Source: Allomuricauda sp. (GTDB lineage: Bacteria; Bacteroidota; Bacteroidia; Flavobacteriales; Flavobacteriaceae). Taken from it: a stretch of DNA of 64,000 nucleotides. The translations under genes were made by a program, and so were the position numbers. Shown piece after piece: positions 43,994-52,504 of the stretch; position 1 is the first letter of the stretch; each line of letters opens with the position of its first letter. The stretch is from NCBI RefSeq assembly GCF_028280385.1, contig NZ_JANQLX010000008.1:62001-126000 (forward strand). The letters run 5' to 3'. The notes under the pieces were generated by a model. That model was not told the DNA's origin. It saw only the letters and a program-made list of their open reading frames with translations, and made no database searches.

Positions 43994-46285
43994 ATGAAAG
44001 TCAAAACAAAACTTCATCGTACATTATTTGGGGCCTTTTTTCTATTCTGGATGGGCTCCACAACGGTCAGTGCACAATCTATAGAACGCACTCCCTTCGT
44101 GGAAGAATTGCTGTCCAAAATGACCTTGGACGAAAAAATTGGCCAATTGAATCTGCTTACCCCAGGAGGGGGTGTGGCCACAGGAGCCGTAGTGAGCAAA
44201 AACGTGGAAGCCAAGATTAAAGCAGGTCAAGTAGGTGGACTCTTTGGGGTGTATGGACCCAAAAAGGTGCGCCAAGCACAAGAATTGGCGGTTGAACACA
44301 GTAGACTCAAAATACCATTGCTCATTGGCGCAGATGTGATCCATGGTTATAAAACCACCTATCCCATCCCCTTGGGATTGTCCGCGAGTTGGGATATGGA
44401 TTTGGTTCATGAAGCTTCCAGAATGGCTGCCACCGAAGCCACCGCAGATGGAATCATGTGGAATTTTTCACCCATGGTGGACATTTCCCGAGATCCACGT
44501 TGGGGAAGGGTTTCCGAGGGGGCTGGGGAAGACCCCTATTTGGGCGCCGCTATTGCCAAAGCCATGGTTGAAGGTTATCAAGGAGATAATTTGGCAGCCC
44601 ACAATACCATGTTGGCCTGCGTTAAACACCTTGGTTTATATGGTGCCTCTGAAGCGGGCAGGGACTACAACACCGTGGACATGGGACGTATAAAAATGTT
44701 CAACCAATATTTGCCACCATATAAAGCGGCCATAGATGCCGGGGTGGCCAGTGTAATGAGTTCTTTTAATGATGTTGACGGGATTCCGGCTTCGGGAAAT
44801 AAATGGTTATTGACCCATTTACTTCGGGATCGCTGGAGATTTAATGGTTTTGTGGTTTCGGACTATACCTCGGTAAATGAAATGGTCCAGCATGGTCTTG
44901 GTGATCTACAGGCAGTTTCCCAATTGGCCCTGAAGGCCGGATTGGACATGGACATGGTAGGGGAAGGATTTTTGACCACCCTCAAAAAGTCGGTCCAGGA
45001 AAACAAGATTACTGAAGAGGAAATTACCAATGCGTGCAGAAGGGTTTTGGAAGCCAAGTTCAAAGCAGGCCTTTTTGAGGACCCCTATCGCTATATGGAT
45101 TCCAAAAGACCCCAAAAAGAAATTCTTACCCCCGCAAATAGGGCATTGGCACGAAAATTAGCAACACGATCTTTTGTCCTGCTAAAAAATGATAAGCAAA
45201 TTCTCCCACTCAAAAAGGATGTAAACATAGCATTGGTGGGGCCATTGGCCCATAGTAGGAACAATATGTTGGGTACCTGGGCCCCAACCGGGGATACCAA
45301 TTTAGCGGTAACCATTTTGGAGGGCTTTAAGAATGTGGCTCCTAATGCAACAATTCACCATGCAAAGGGTGCCAATATTTCAGACGACCCAGAATTTGCG
45401 AAGAAAGTGAATGTTTTTGGTTCAAGAATTACCATTGAAGACGAAGCACCTGAAGTTCTTTTAAAAGAAGCATTGGATTTGGCCAAAAAATCTGAAGTGG
45501 TTGTGGCTGTGGTGGGGGAAGCTACGGAAATGAGCGGGGAAGCCGCCAGCCGAACAGAACTTTCCATTCCGGAAAGTCAAAAGAAATTGATTAGGGAACT
45601 GGTGCAAACCGGTAAACCTGTGGCCCTGGTTTTGATGAGTGGAAGACCCTTGACCATTGCAGAGGAGTTGGATTTGCCGTTGGCCATCCTTCAGGTATGG
45701 CACCCGGGAGTAGAGGCAGGAAATGCGGTTGCCGATGTGATTTTTGGCGATTACAATCCCTCTGGCAAGTTAACCTCCACTTGGCCCAGAAATGTAGGGC
45801 AGATTCCCATTTACCACAGTTCCAAAGTCACTGGTAGACCTAGCAATGGAGCACAATTCAAGAAATTTGTGTCCAACTATTTGGATGTTTCCAATACCCC
45901 TTTGCTTCCTTTTGGCTATGGATTGAGCTACACCCAGTTTGAGTATTCAGACCTTAAAATTTCCAAAAAAAGCATTGGCCAAGGCGAATCCCTTGAAGTG
46001 CAGGTTACTATCTGCAATGCTGGAAATTTCAACGGGGAGGAAGTGGCCCAGTTGTACCTTCGGGATAAGGTGAGAAGCATCACCCCACCCAACAGACAGC
46101 TCAAGGGTTTTCAAAAAGTTTATATAGAAAATGGTGGGCAACAAACGGTTACTTTTTTACTGGAACCCGACGATTTAAAATTTTACAACAGCAATCTCGA
46201 ATTTGTGGCGGAGCCGGGGGAATTTGAAATCTATGTGGGGACCAACTCAGATTGTAGTTTAATGGAAACCTTCTGGTTGGAATAA
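43994..46285 (+). CDS. GH3 beta-glucosidase (BglX-like)
   Basis: A 763-residue exported glycosidase; I start at the ATG at 43994, which gives a signal peptide ending VSAQ. The nucleophile is Asp290 in GFVVSDY. The TIM barrel carries RDPRWGRVSEGAGEDPYL and the KHLGLYGASEAGRDYN segment, followed by the alpha/beta sandwich (VVAVVGEATEMSGEAASRTEL) and a fibronectin-III-like C-terminal domain (FEYSDLKISKKSIGQGES). It releases glucose from oligosaccharides in the periplasm. With two GH144 enzymes upstream, sophoro-oligosaccharides (beta-1,2) are the likely substrate. Confidence 0.94.
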   Translation: MKVKTKLHRTLFGAFFLFWMGSTTVSAQSIERTPFVEELLSKMTLDEKIGQLNLLTPGGGVATGAVVSKNVEAKIKAGQVGGLFGVYGPKKVRQAQELAVEHSRLKIPLLIGADVIHGYKTTYPIPLGLSASWDMDLVHEASRMAATEATADGIMWNFSPMVDISRDPRWGRVSEGAGEDPYLGAAIAKAMVEGYQGDNLAAHNTMLACVKHLGLYGASEAGRDYNTVDMGRIKMFNQYLPPYKAAIDAGVASVMSSFNDVDGIPASGNKWLLTHLLRDRWRFNGFVVSDYTSVNEMVQHGLGDLQAVSQLALKAGLDMDMVGEGFLTTLKKSVQENKITEEEITNACRRVLEAKFKAGLFEDPYRYMDSKRPQKEILTPANRALARKLATRSFVLLKNDKQILPLKKDVNIALVGPLAHSRNNMLGTWAPTGDTNLAVTILEGFKNVAPNATIHHAKGANISDDPEFAKKVNVFGSRITIEDEAPEVLLKEALDLAKKSEVVVAVVGEATEMSGEAASRTELSIPESQKKLIRELVQTGKPVALVLMSGRPLTIAEELDLPLAILQVWHPGVEAGNAVADVIFGDYNPSGKLTSTWPRNVGQIPIYHSSKVTGRPSNGAQFKKFVSNYLDVSNTPLLPFGYGLSYTQFEYSDLKISKKSIGQGESLEVQVTICNAGNFNGEEVAQLYLRDKVRSITPPNRQLKGFQKVYIENGGQQTVTFLLEPDDLKFYNSNLEFVAEPGEFEIYVGTNSDCSLMETFWLE

Positions 46286-46294
46286 GGATATGTT

Positions 46295-47923
46295 ATGAAT
46301 TGGCGAGTTTTAATAATTGGTTTGGTTCTGTGTTCCTCTTGCAAGCAAAATAGGGAAGGAGAGAAATCCGTATCAAAAGATCAATCCCCCAATATCATTT
46401 TTATCATGGCCGATGATCATGCATTCCAAGCAATTAGTGCTTACGGTCATGAACTCTCCCGGTTGGCTCCCACACCCAATATTGACCGATTGGCAAAAAA
46501 TGGAACCCTCTTTGAAAATAGTTTTTGCACCAATGCTATCTGTGGTCCAAGTAGGGCGGTTATTCTAACCGGGAAGCATAGTCATATAAATGGCTTTAGG
46601 ATGAACGGAGAGCGTTTTGACAACAGCCAACCAACCTTGCCCAAGTACTTGCAACAGCTGGGATATGAGACGGCAATAGTGGGCAAATGGCATCTTCACG
46701 GTCAACCTACAGGTTTTGATCATTGGGAGATTTTAAATGATCAGGGGCACTATTACAACCCAGAGTTTATCAAAGGTGAGGACACAACAAGGGTAGAAGG
46801 TTATGCAACCGATTTGATCACCCAAAAAAGTTTGGACTGGCTTCAGGACCGTCACTCGGACCGTCCATTTTTTTTGATGGTCCATCAAAAGGCCCCCCAC
46901 AGAAATTGGATGCCCGCCCTACGTCATATCAACAAGTACGATTCCGTGGTTTTTCCTTTACCTGAAAGTTACTTTAGCACCCATAAGGGCCAGTTGGCTG
47001 CCCAACTGCAACAGCAGACCATTTACACCGATATGTACGAAGGGCATGACCTTAAAATGACCAAGGGGTTTCAGGAAACGGAATTGGCGCACAATCCCTG
47101 GACAACAGATTTTGACCGTTTGACCCCGGAACAGCGGAATGAATGGGATAAGAAATACAGTTTGAAGAATGACAGTTTCCACCAGTCCGGACTTGCAGGC
47201 GAGCAGTTGGCAAGGTGGAAAGGACAACGATATCTGCAGGATTACCTTGCTTCCGTGGCTGCGATTGATGAAGGTGTGGGCAAAATATTGGACTATTTGG
47301 AATCCACCGGTTTGGATCAAAATACCCTAGTGGTATATACCTCGGACCAAGGTTTTTATTTGGGCGAAAAAGGCTGGTTTGACAAGCGTTTTATGTATGA
47401 GGAATCCCTAAGAATGCCCTTGCTGATGCAATGGCCAGGGGTCATCCAGCCGGGCTCCACGGTGGATGGAATGGTACAGAACCTGGATTTTGCGCCCACA
47501 TTCTTGGATTTGGCGGGAGGAAAGGAACTATCCAACCAGATGCAGGGAGAATCCTTTAAAAATTTGCTCAAAAACCCCAACGAAGAATTTAAGCATGCTA
47601 TATACTACCATTACTATGATTACCCCGCCTTCCATATGGTGAAAAAACAATATGGGGTGCGCACCAAACGGTTTAAACTCATTCATTTTTATGATGATAT
47701 TGACCAATGGGAGTTTTATGATCTACAAAAGGATCCAAACGAAATGAACAACGCCATCAATGACAAATCTTATGGGAAAGAGATTAAAATAATGCACGAA
47801 AAGTTGGATAGCTTGCAAGTTCTTTATAAGATTACAGATCAAGAATTCCAAAAGGCCCCAACCGAAAAGGTAGAGGAGGCCAAGGCATTGTTCAAAAAAC
47901 TAAGGGGTACTCCCAAACCATGA
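46295..47923 (+). CDS. Family S1 sulfatase lipoprotein
   Basis: A 542-residue enzyme (lipobox CSSC region near residue 15). It has the type I sulfatase core: metal-binding FIMADDH, and CGPSR at Cys83-Arg87, the formylglycine motif CxPSR, followed by GKHSHINGF; later VGKWHLHG and SDQGFYLGEKGWFDKRFMYEES. The cysteine must be converted to formylglycine by a sulfatase-modifying enzyme encoded elsewhere. It desulfates a glycan or small ester; its presence suggests that the substrate of this locus is sulfated. It overlaps the next gene by 4 bases. Confidence 0.93.
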   Translation: MNWRVLIIGLVLCSSCKQNREGEKSVSKDQSPNIIFIMADDHAFQAISAYGHELSRLAPTPNIDRLAKNGTLFENSFCTNAICGPSRAVILTGKHSHINGFRMNGERFDNSQPTLPKYLQQLGYETAIVGKWHLHGQPTGFDHWEILNDQGHYYNPEFIKGEDTTRVEGYATDLITQKSLDWLQDRHSDRPFFLMVHQKAPHRNWMPALRHINKYDSVVFPLPESYFSTHKGQLAAQLQQQTIYTDMYEGHDLKMTKGFQETELAHNPWTTDFDRLTPEQRNEWDKKYSLKNDSFHQSGLAGEQLARWKGQRYLQDYLASVAAIDEGVGKILDYLESTGLDQNTLVVYTSDQGFYLGEKGWFDKRFMYEESLRMPLLMQWPGVIQPGSTVDGMVQNLDFAPTFLDLAGGKELSNQMQGESFKNLLKNPNEEFKHAIYYHYYDYPAFHMVKKQYGVRTKRFKLIHFYDDIDQWEFYDLQKDPNEMNNAINDKSYGKEIKIMHEKLDSLQVLYKITDQEFQKAPTEKVEEAKALFKKLRGTPKP

Positions 47924-48753
47924 AAAAATTTATTGTATTACTGGTCTTCACTTCAACATTATTTAGTGCAGTGGGCCAGGAACTGAAGGTTATTAGCTAT
48001 AACATAAGGTATGACAATCCCAATGATGGCATCAACAGTTGGGACAACCGGAAGGAAAACCTTTGTGCACAATTAAAATCCTTGGCACCGGATGTTTTTG
48101 GGATTCAGGAAGGTCTGAGCCATCAGGTCAAATACATGGCCGAAACGCTTGATGCGTATGACCATTTTGGTGTGGGTAGGGATGATGGAAAGGAACAGGG
48201 GGAATATGCATCCATTTTTTATAACCGTAACAAATTGGAGGTTTTGGATAAAGGCACCTTCTGGCTCTCCCACACCCCGGATGTACCCAGTACAGGTTGG
48301 GATGCGGCACTTCCCAGAATCTGTACATTTGGAAAATTCAAAACCAAGGATAACGGCCTCGAATTCTTTGTGTTCAACGCGCATTTTGATCATGTGGGCA
48401 AAGAGGCCAGAATTAAGAGTGCCCAATTGATCCTTCAAAAAATTGCGGCAATGAACCCCGGGCATTTACCAGTGGTCTTCATGGGAGATTTGAACATAGA
48501 ACCTGGGCACCCTGGTATAACTGCTATTCAAGAAAAATTACACGACAGCTATGTGCAGGTGTCCAACGAAAGTGATGCGCAGGGCACATACAACGGTTTT
48601 GGGTCTGAATTTCCTGCCCAGCGAAGAATTGATTATATCTTTGTTTCCAATGACGTGGTGGTCATCGAAGGCAAGATTTTGGACGAACGGTTCCAATCCA
48701 GGTTTTTTTCCGATCACTTTCCTGTCATGGCCGTGATCAAAATTCCGAATTAA
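47920..48753 (+). CDS. Exported endonuclease/exonuclease/phosphatase-fold protein
   Basis: A 277-residue protein with a signal peptide (cleavage near SAVGQ). The EEP fold is shown by LKVISYNIRYDNPNDG, the catalytic Glu in GIQEGLSHQ, HFDHVG, the metal/nucleophile region MGDLNIEPG and the C-terminal SDHFPVMA with the final His. Members hydrolyse phosphodiesters such as DNA, lipids or phosphoglycans. Being exported within a carbohydrate operon and translationally coupled to the sulfatase, it probably removes a phosphoryl substituent from the glycan or its products; that is inference. Confidence 0.88.
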   Translation: MKKFIVLLVFTSTLFSAVGQELKVISYNIRYDNPNDGINSWDNRKENLCAQLKSLAPDVFGIQEGLSHQVKYMAETLDAYDHFGVGRDDGKEQGEYASIFYNRNKLEVLDKGTFWLSHTPDVPSTGWDAALPRICTFGKFKTKDNGLEFFVFNAHFDHVGKEARIKSAQLILQKIAAMNPGHLPVVFMGDLNIEPGHPGITAIQEKLHDSYVQVSNESDAQGTYNGFGSEFPAQRRIDYIFVSNDVVVIEGKILDERFQSRFFSDHFPVMAVIKIPN

Positions 48754-48984
48754 CGGGAACAACCCTAGTTGTTTCAAAAATGTAATCTTCCTTCACCGTT
48801 TCCCAAAACTGCTATCTTTATAGGGCACCATTTTGTCCACATAAAAACCAGCCTTATGAAGACTCCAAAAAGTTGTTTACAAACATGCTATAGCGGTGCT
48901 GCAAATTCGTTTGGTAACCACTTAATTTCTGTCATGGGAATGGTTTACTTTCCACAGGTCCAGAAATAAACAACTTTACCTTAT

Positions 48985-50451
48985 ATGTCAGCATCAAACC
49001 ACAGCATATATCCAAAGCCACCCAAGGCCCTGGATAAGCTTACTTTCAAGAACATTCTAAAATTTATTGGTCCAGGGGCCATCATTGCTTCCGTGACCAT
49101 TGGAAGTGGCGAACTGGTCTGGGCTTCCCGGAGTGGTGCCATTTTTGGGACTGCCTTGATGTGGGCCTTTTTGGCCGCAGGTATTTTTAAAGGCCTTCAG
49201 GTATATTCCTCCACCCGATATATTACCCTTACAGGGGTGCATCCCATTTCGGCTTGGAATAGAACCCCATGGTTAAAATGGTGGTTCCCCGTGTTCTTGA
49301 TCGCTATTCCAACCATCTTTAATATGCCCATTCTGTTTTCCGGAATTTCGGAGACCATTGGATTTTATACCATACGATTGTTGGGAATTTCCAGTGAAAT
49401 GGGAACCATAGGTCCATGGGATTCCTTCGAACTGTACGGTAACGCCTCGGCAACCGTTATTCTGTTGCTCTGTTTTTTGCTTAGTGTATCCACAGGGCTG
49501 AAGGTGTTGGAAAAGATATCCATAGCCGTATTGGCCACGCTAATTGGTTGCTTGTTGATTTCTGCCATCTTGCTCCAACCCAATGTGCTTGAGATCATCA
49601 AGGGCTTGGTTCCGGGAATGGTACCCGAATTTGAACCTTGGGTGAACGAAAAATATGGGGATACCATTGCCAGTAGGACCAAATGGGCTGAAATGGCCCT
49701 CTATTTGACCGCTGTGGGCGGTGGCACCTATGATTATTTGGGTTACGTTGGGCTTATCCGGGATAAAAAATGGGGATTGGCCGGTAGGAGGGAAGCCTCC
49801 AAAATGGAATTGGAAGACACCATTGCATCCAACTCCGAACAGCTGCGAAATGCAAAAAAGTGGCTTAGGGCCCCCATGATGGATACCACATCCTCTTTCT
49901 TTTTTGTCACCTTGGTTACCCTGTTGTTTGTGGTCATGGGAGCTTCTGTGCTGCATCCCGTCCACGAAATCCCCTCTGGAAATGACCTTTTACACAAGCA
50001 AGAGGGCTTCCTTTCCGTTGTACACCCCTATTTGACATTGATTTATAGGTTTGGGGTGTTCTTTGCGTTCATTGGCACCTTATATGGTGCTTTCGAAATC
50101 TATAGGCATAGCGTTCTTGAGGTGGTAAGGGCCGTTAAACCCAAGTCCATTGCTGAGGGGAAAACCACCATGTGGCGAAGGTTGACCAATGTGTACTGTG
50201 TTGGTTTTGCGCTGCTCTTGATTTGGCTTCCCCAATACATCAGTGGCAATATTGTGGACCGAATGGTGCTTGGTGCCGTAATTGGGGGTGCGTTAACCTG
50301 CGGATTGTGGTGTTATGCCATGTTGATCATAGACAAAGTCCATTTGCCCAAAGCGCTGCGGATGGGAAATTGGTTAAAGATTGGAGTGGTACTGGCAGGT
50401 ACGGTGCTCACTTATTTAGGGATGCTTTCCTTGATCGATTATTTTAACTGA
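48985..50451 (+). CDS. Nramp-like membrane transporter without the DPGN metal motif
   Basis: A 488-residue protein with about 11 hydrophobic segments. The first membrane helix GPGAIIASVTIGSGELVWA aligns with that of Nramp metal transporters, but the metal-binding DPGN is GSGE. Where Nramps have the A-x-x-MPH motif in helix 6, this protein has TAVGGGTYDYLGYVG. It thus belongs to the Nramp superfamily but lacks the known Mn/Fe ligands, and its cargo is uncertain. It is 231 bases after the EEP gene, on the same strand, and ends at a strong terminator that closes the locus. Confidence 0.85.
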   Translation: MSASNHSIYPKPPKALDKLTFKNILKFIGPGAIIASVTIGSGELVWASRSGAIFGTALMWAFLAAGIFKGLQVYSSTRYITLTGVHPISAWNRTPWLKWWFPVFLIAIPTIFNMPILFSGISETIGFYTIRLLGISSEMGTIGPWDSFELYGNASATVILLLCFLLSVSTGLKVLEKISIAVLATLIGCLLISAILLQPNVLEIIKGLVPGMVPEFEPWVNEKYGDTIASRTKWAEMALYLTAVGGGTYDYLGYVGLIRDKKWGLAGRREASKMELEDTIASNSEQLRNAKKWLRAPMMDTTSSFFFVTLVTLLFVVMGASVLHPVHEIPSGNDLLHKQEGFLSVVHPYLTLIYRFGVFFAFIGTLYGAFEIYRHSVLEVVRAVKPKSIAEGKTTMWRRLTNVYCVGFALLLIWLPQYISGNIVDRMVLGAVIGGALTCGLWCYAMLIIDKVHLPKALRMGNWLKIGVVLAGTVLTYLGMLSLIDYFN

Positions 50452-50476
50452 GCAGATTCCCTAGGTTAATTTGGAA

Positions 50477-50511
50477 AACAAAAATCCCGGCTTTTAAGCC
50501 GGGATTTTTTC
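50477..50511 (+). terminator. Terminator closing the polysaccharide locus
   Basis: AAAATCCCGGCTT pairs with AAGCCGGGATTTT around a very short loop, flanked by A and T runs. It can work in both directions but fits the end of the Nramp-like gene. Confidence 0.9.
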
Positions 50512-50533
50512 TTTTGTGACTTTGACCGGGGTT

Positions 50534-50625
50534 TTACCCCGTCTTACTCACTTTATATTCAAAACCTAAAGTCGTTGCCTTCCATTTACCGGGTATTTCT
50601 GGATATCAATAGGGCAATGGATCAT
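50534..50625 (-). pseudogene. Possible decayed TonB-receptor C-terminus
   Basis: On the minus strand two frames of this segment read like the end of a SusC/TonB-dependent receptor: DIQKYPVNGRQ in one frame and WKATTLGFEYKVSKTG before a stop in another. In intact SusC proteins a YP...R..TLG...K motif forms the last barrel strand. A frameshift separates the two halves and nothing upstream is left. It lies just downstream of the susD terminator. The match is short and could be chance. Confidence 0.3.
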
Positions 50626-50629
50626 GTTA

Positions 50630-50671
50630 GTTTAAAACACCGGCGAAGCCTTTCGACGACGCCAGTGTTTA
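50630..50671 (-). terminator. Terminator of the second susC-susD operon
   Basis: On the minus strand AAACACTGGCG pairs with CGCCGGTGTTT (one G-U pair) around a 14-base loop, followed by TTTTA. It lies about 40 bases after the susD stop. Confidence 0.7.
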
Positions 50672-50709
50672 CGTTGTTAAACCTAACAAACTAACAACAA
50701 CGTTCAGGC

Positions 50710-52491
50710 TTATTCATCAAAAAAGGACACCCAAGCTGGGGCTTCCACGGGGTCTAACTCCAGCATGGGGTTACGTTGAGTGGCGCTAGCAGGAAGCATG
50801 GGCGCATAGTAAAACTCATTAAAGTCTTTTGGTCCCACCACTTGCTTTGTAGCATCATCAAGCGTACCTTGTGGGAAACCTGCCTCTGCAACACCTCCCG
50901 GGCCTAATGGAATACCGTAGGATGTACCTTTATCGCCACCTCCTGGCAGTGTACCCACAAATACTTCTTCGCCCAAGCGATGTCTCCTGATATCGTAATA
51001 TCTGTGATCTCCTTCGCCCGCAAACTCTATTCTACGCTCGTACAGGATCTTATCAAGGGCATCGTCTGCATCGGTGGCCGTAGCCGCTGGCATCCCTACC
51101 CGCGCACGAACTTCGTTTACTAAGGCCATGGCCTCTGCAGGTGTACCATTGTTACCCAATTTTGCTTCCGCCAACAATAAAATAACTTCCGCAAAACGGA
51201 TAAAATGATATTGTACATCGGCGTACCTGGAGTTATTGAAGGACAACCAATTATAGTCCTGGGTATATTTTTTAAACCAGTAACCTGTTCGAATATTGCC
51301 ATTTCCGTTGCCTGCCCTATCCAGTGCACTTCCTCCTTCGGAAGGATGCGGCTCAAGAATATAAGTATTGCTTATATCCGTTGAATTTCTAAGGGTCAGC
51401 TCGTTACCGGAGTGGATAATGGCCACTTCCAACCTTGGATCTCTATTGGCCCATGGGTCATTAATGTCGTACAAGGTGTTCGCGGCATCACGGATATCAA
51501 GGCCATCACTGGTTTGAAAGGCTTCCACCATTCTAGATGTGGCAACGGTTCCGCTACTTCCATTCCCTGAATTACGTGGTAGGAAATGGTACGGTCTTCC
51601 ATGTGAAAGCCCAGTTGCTGAATTTCCTGCCCCCAAGGTGGTTTGGCTGTAATATCGGGTCCAAACATTTTCTGAAGTGGATGCTCCAGCTTTTGTGAAC
51701 AAAGCGGCGTACGCATCAATTCCCTGTACAAGGGCATGCCCGCTATTATCATAGACATCCTGCAACACAGTTTCTGCCCTGGAATACAAGGAAGCCGTAT
51801 CTGGATGCCAATCGACGGCATACAATAAATGTCTGCCCCTTAGCGACATGGCGGTCCATTTGCTGATTCTACCCGCATCTGGAGATTCGGGAAGGTCGTT
51901 GGCAATATCGGCCAATTCGGCATCCACCCATTCAAATACCGACAAGCGGGTATTTCTGGGCAGCAGTTCTTCCGTAGTCAATTCCAGCACCAAAGGTACG
52001 GCACCAAAAAAGGCACTTATCTTATGGTATTCATAGGCGCGGAAGAACCTGGCTTCTGCAATCAATCTTCTATACTCGGCTGGATCCGTAAAACTAGCTT
52101 CCGCTTGGGGAGCATAGTTTAGAAACTCGTTTACCTGACGAATCCTTTCATAAGGGTTAAAGTATTGATTGGGAGATTTTGTAAGACCGAATTCAAACAA
52201 AGACGACAGGTCTGCCCCGGAACAACAAATCCTTCTACCGTATCCATCCTCGGTCCACATGGGGAACAAATCCACTCCACGGTTGGGCCAACCATTGGTA
52301 AGGCTAAAGCCAAGTACACGGTTGTATATGGTATTCAAAAAAAGCTCTAAATCATCTTGGGTCTGGAACAGGGTTGAGGCCGAATAGCCATCCTGCGGTA
52401 CTATTTCATCCAAATAATCGTCACAACTACTTATAAAAAGACCTATGCACGATAACAACACTATAATAGCTGTTTTTTTCATTTTTTTCAT
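50710..52491 (-). CDS. SusD/RagB lipoprotein of the second uptake locus
   Basis: A 593-residue surface lipoprotein (lipobox ISSC, Cys23). The N-terminal SusD-like helix region (YSASTLFQTQDDLELFLNTIYN), central EARFFRAYEYHKISAFFGAVPLVLE and C-terminal FIRFAEVILLLAEAKLGNNG and VNEVRARVGMP segments are typical. It is larger than the SusD of the first locus and only distantly similar, so it binds another ligand. It follows its SusC by 13 bases. A strong hairpin terminator lies after its stop. Confidence 0.95.
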   Translation of the reverse strand: MKKMKKTAIIVLLSCIGLFISSCDDYLDEIVPQDGYSASTLFQTQDDLELFLNTIYNRVLGFSLTNGWPNRGVDLFPMWTEDGYGRRICCSGADLSSLFEFGLTKSPNQYFNPYERIRQVNEFLNYAPQAEASFTDPAEYRRLIAEARFFRAYEYHKISAFFGAVPLVLELTTEELLPRNTRLSVFEWVDAELADIANDLPESPDAGRISKWTAMSLRGRHLLYAVDWHPDTASLYSRAETVLQDVYDNSGHALVQGIDAYAALFTKAGASTSENVWTRYYSQTTLGAGNSATGLSHGRPYHFLPRNSGNGSSGTVATSRMVEAFQTSDGLDIRDAANTLYDINDPWANRDPRLEVAIIHSGNELTLRNSTDISNTYILEPHPSEGGSALDRAGNGNGNIRTGYWFKKYTQDYNWLSFNNSRYADVQYHFIRFAEVILLLAEAKLGNNGTPAEAMALVNEVRARVGMPAATATDADDALDKILYERRIEFAGEGDHRYYDIRRHRLGEEVFVGTLPGGGDKGTSYGIPLGPGGVAEAGFPQGTLDDATKQVVGPKDFNEFYYAPMLPASATQRNPMLELDPVEAPAWVSFFDE

Positions 52492-52504
52492 TTTACGTTA
52501 ACTA

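Noticed and set aside
48856..48969. Short ORF (MKTPKSCLQTCYSG...) before the Nramp-like gene
   Set aside because: 37 codons, no recognisable motif, ends 16 bases before the transporter start. Could be a chance frame in a 231-base gap, so not called as a gene.
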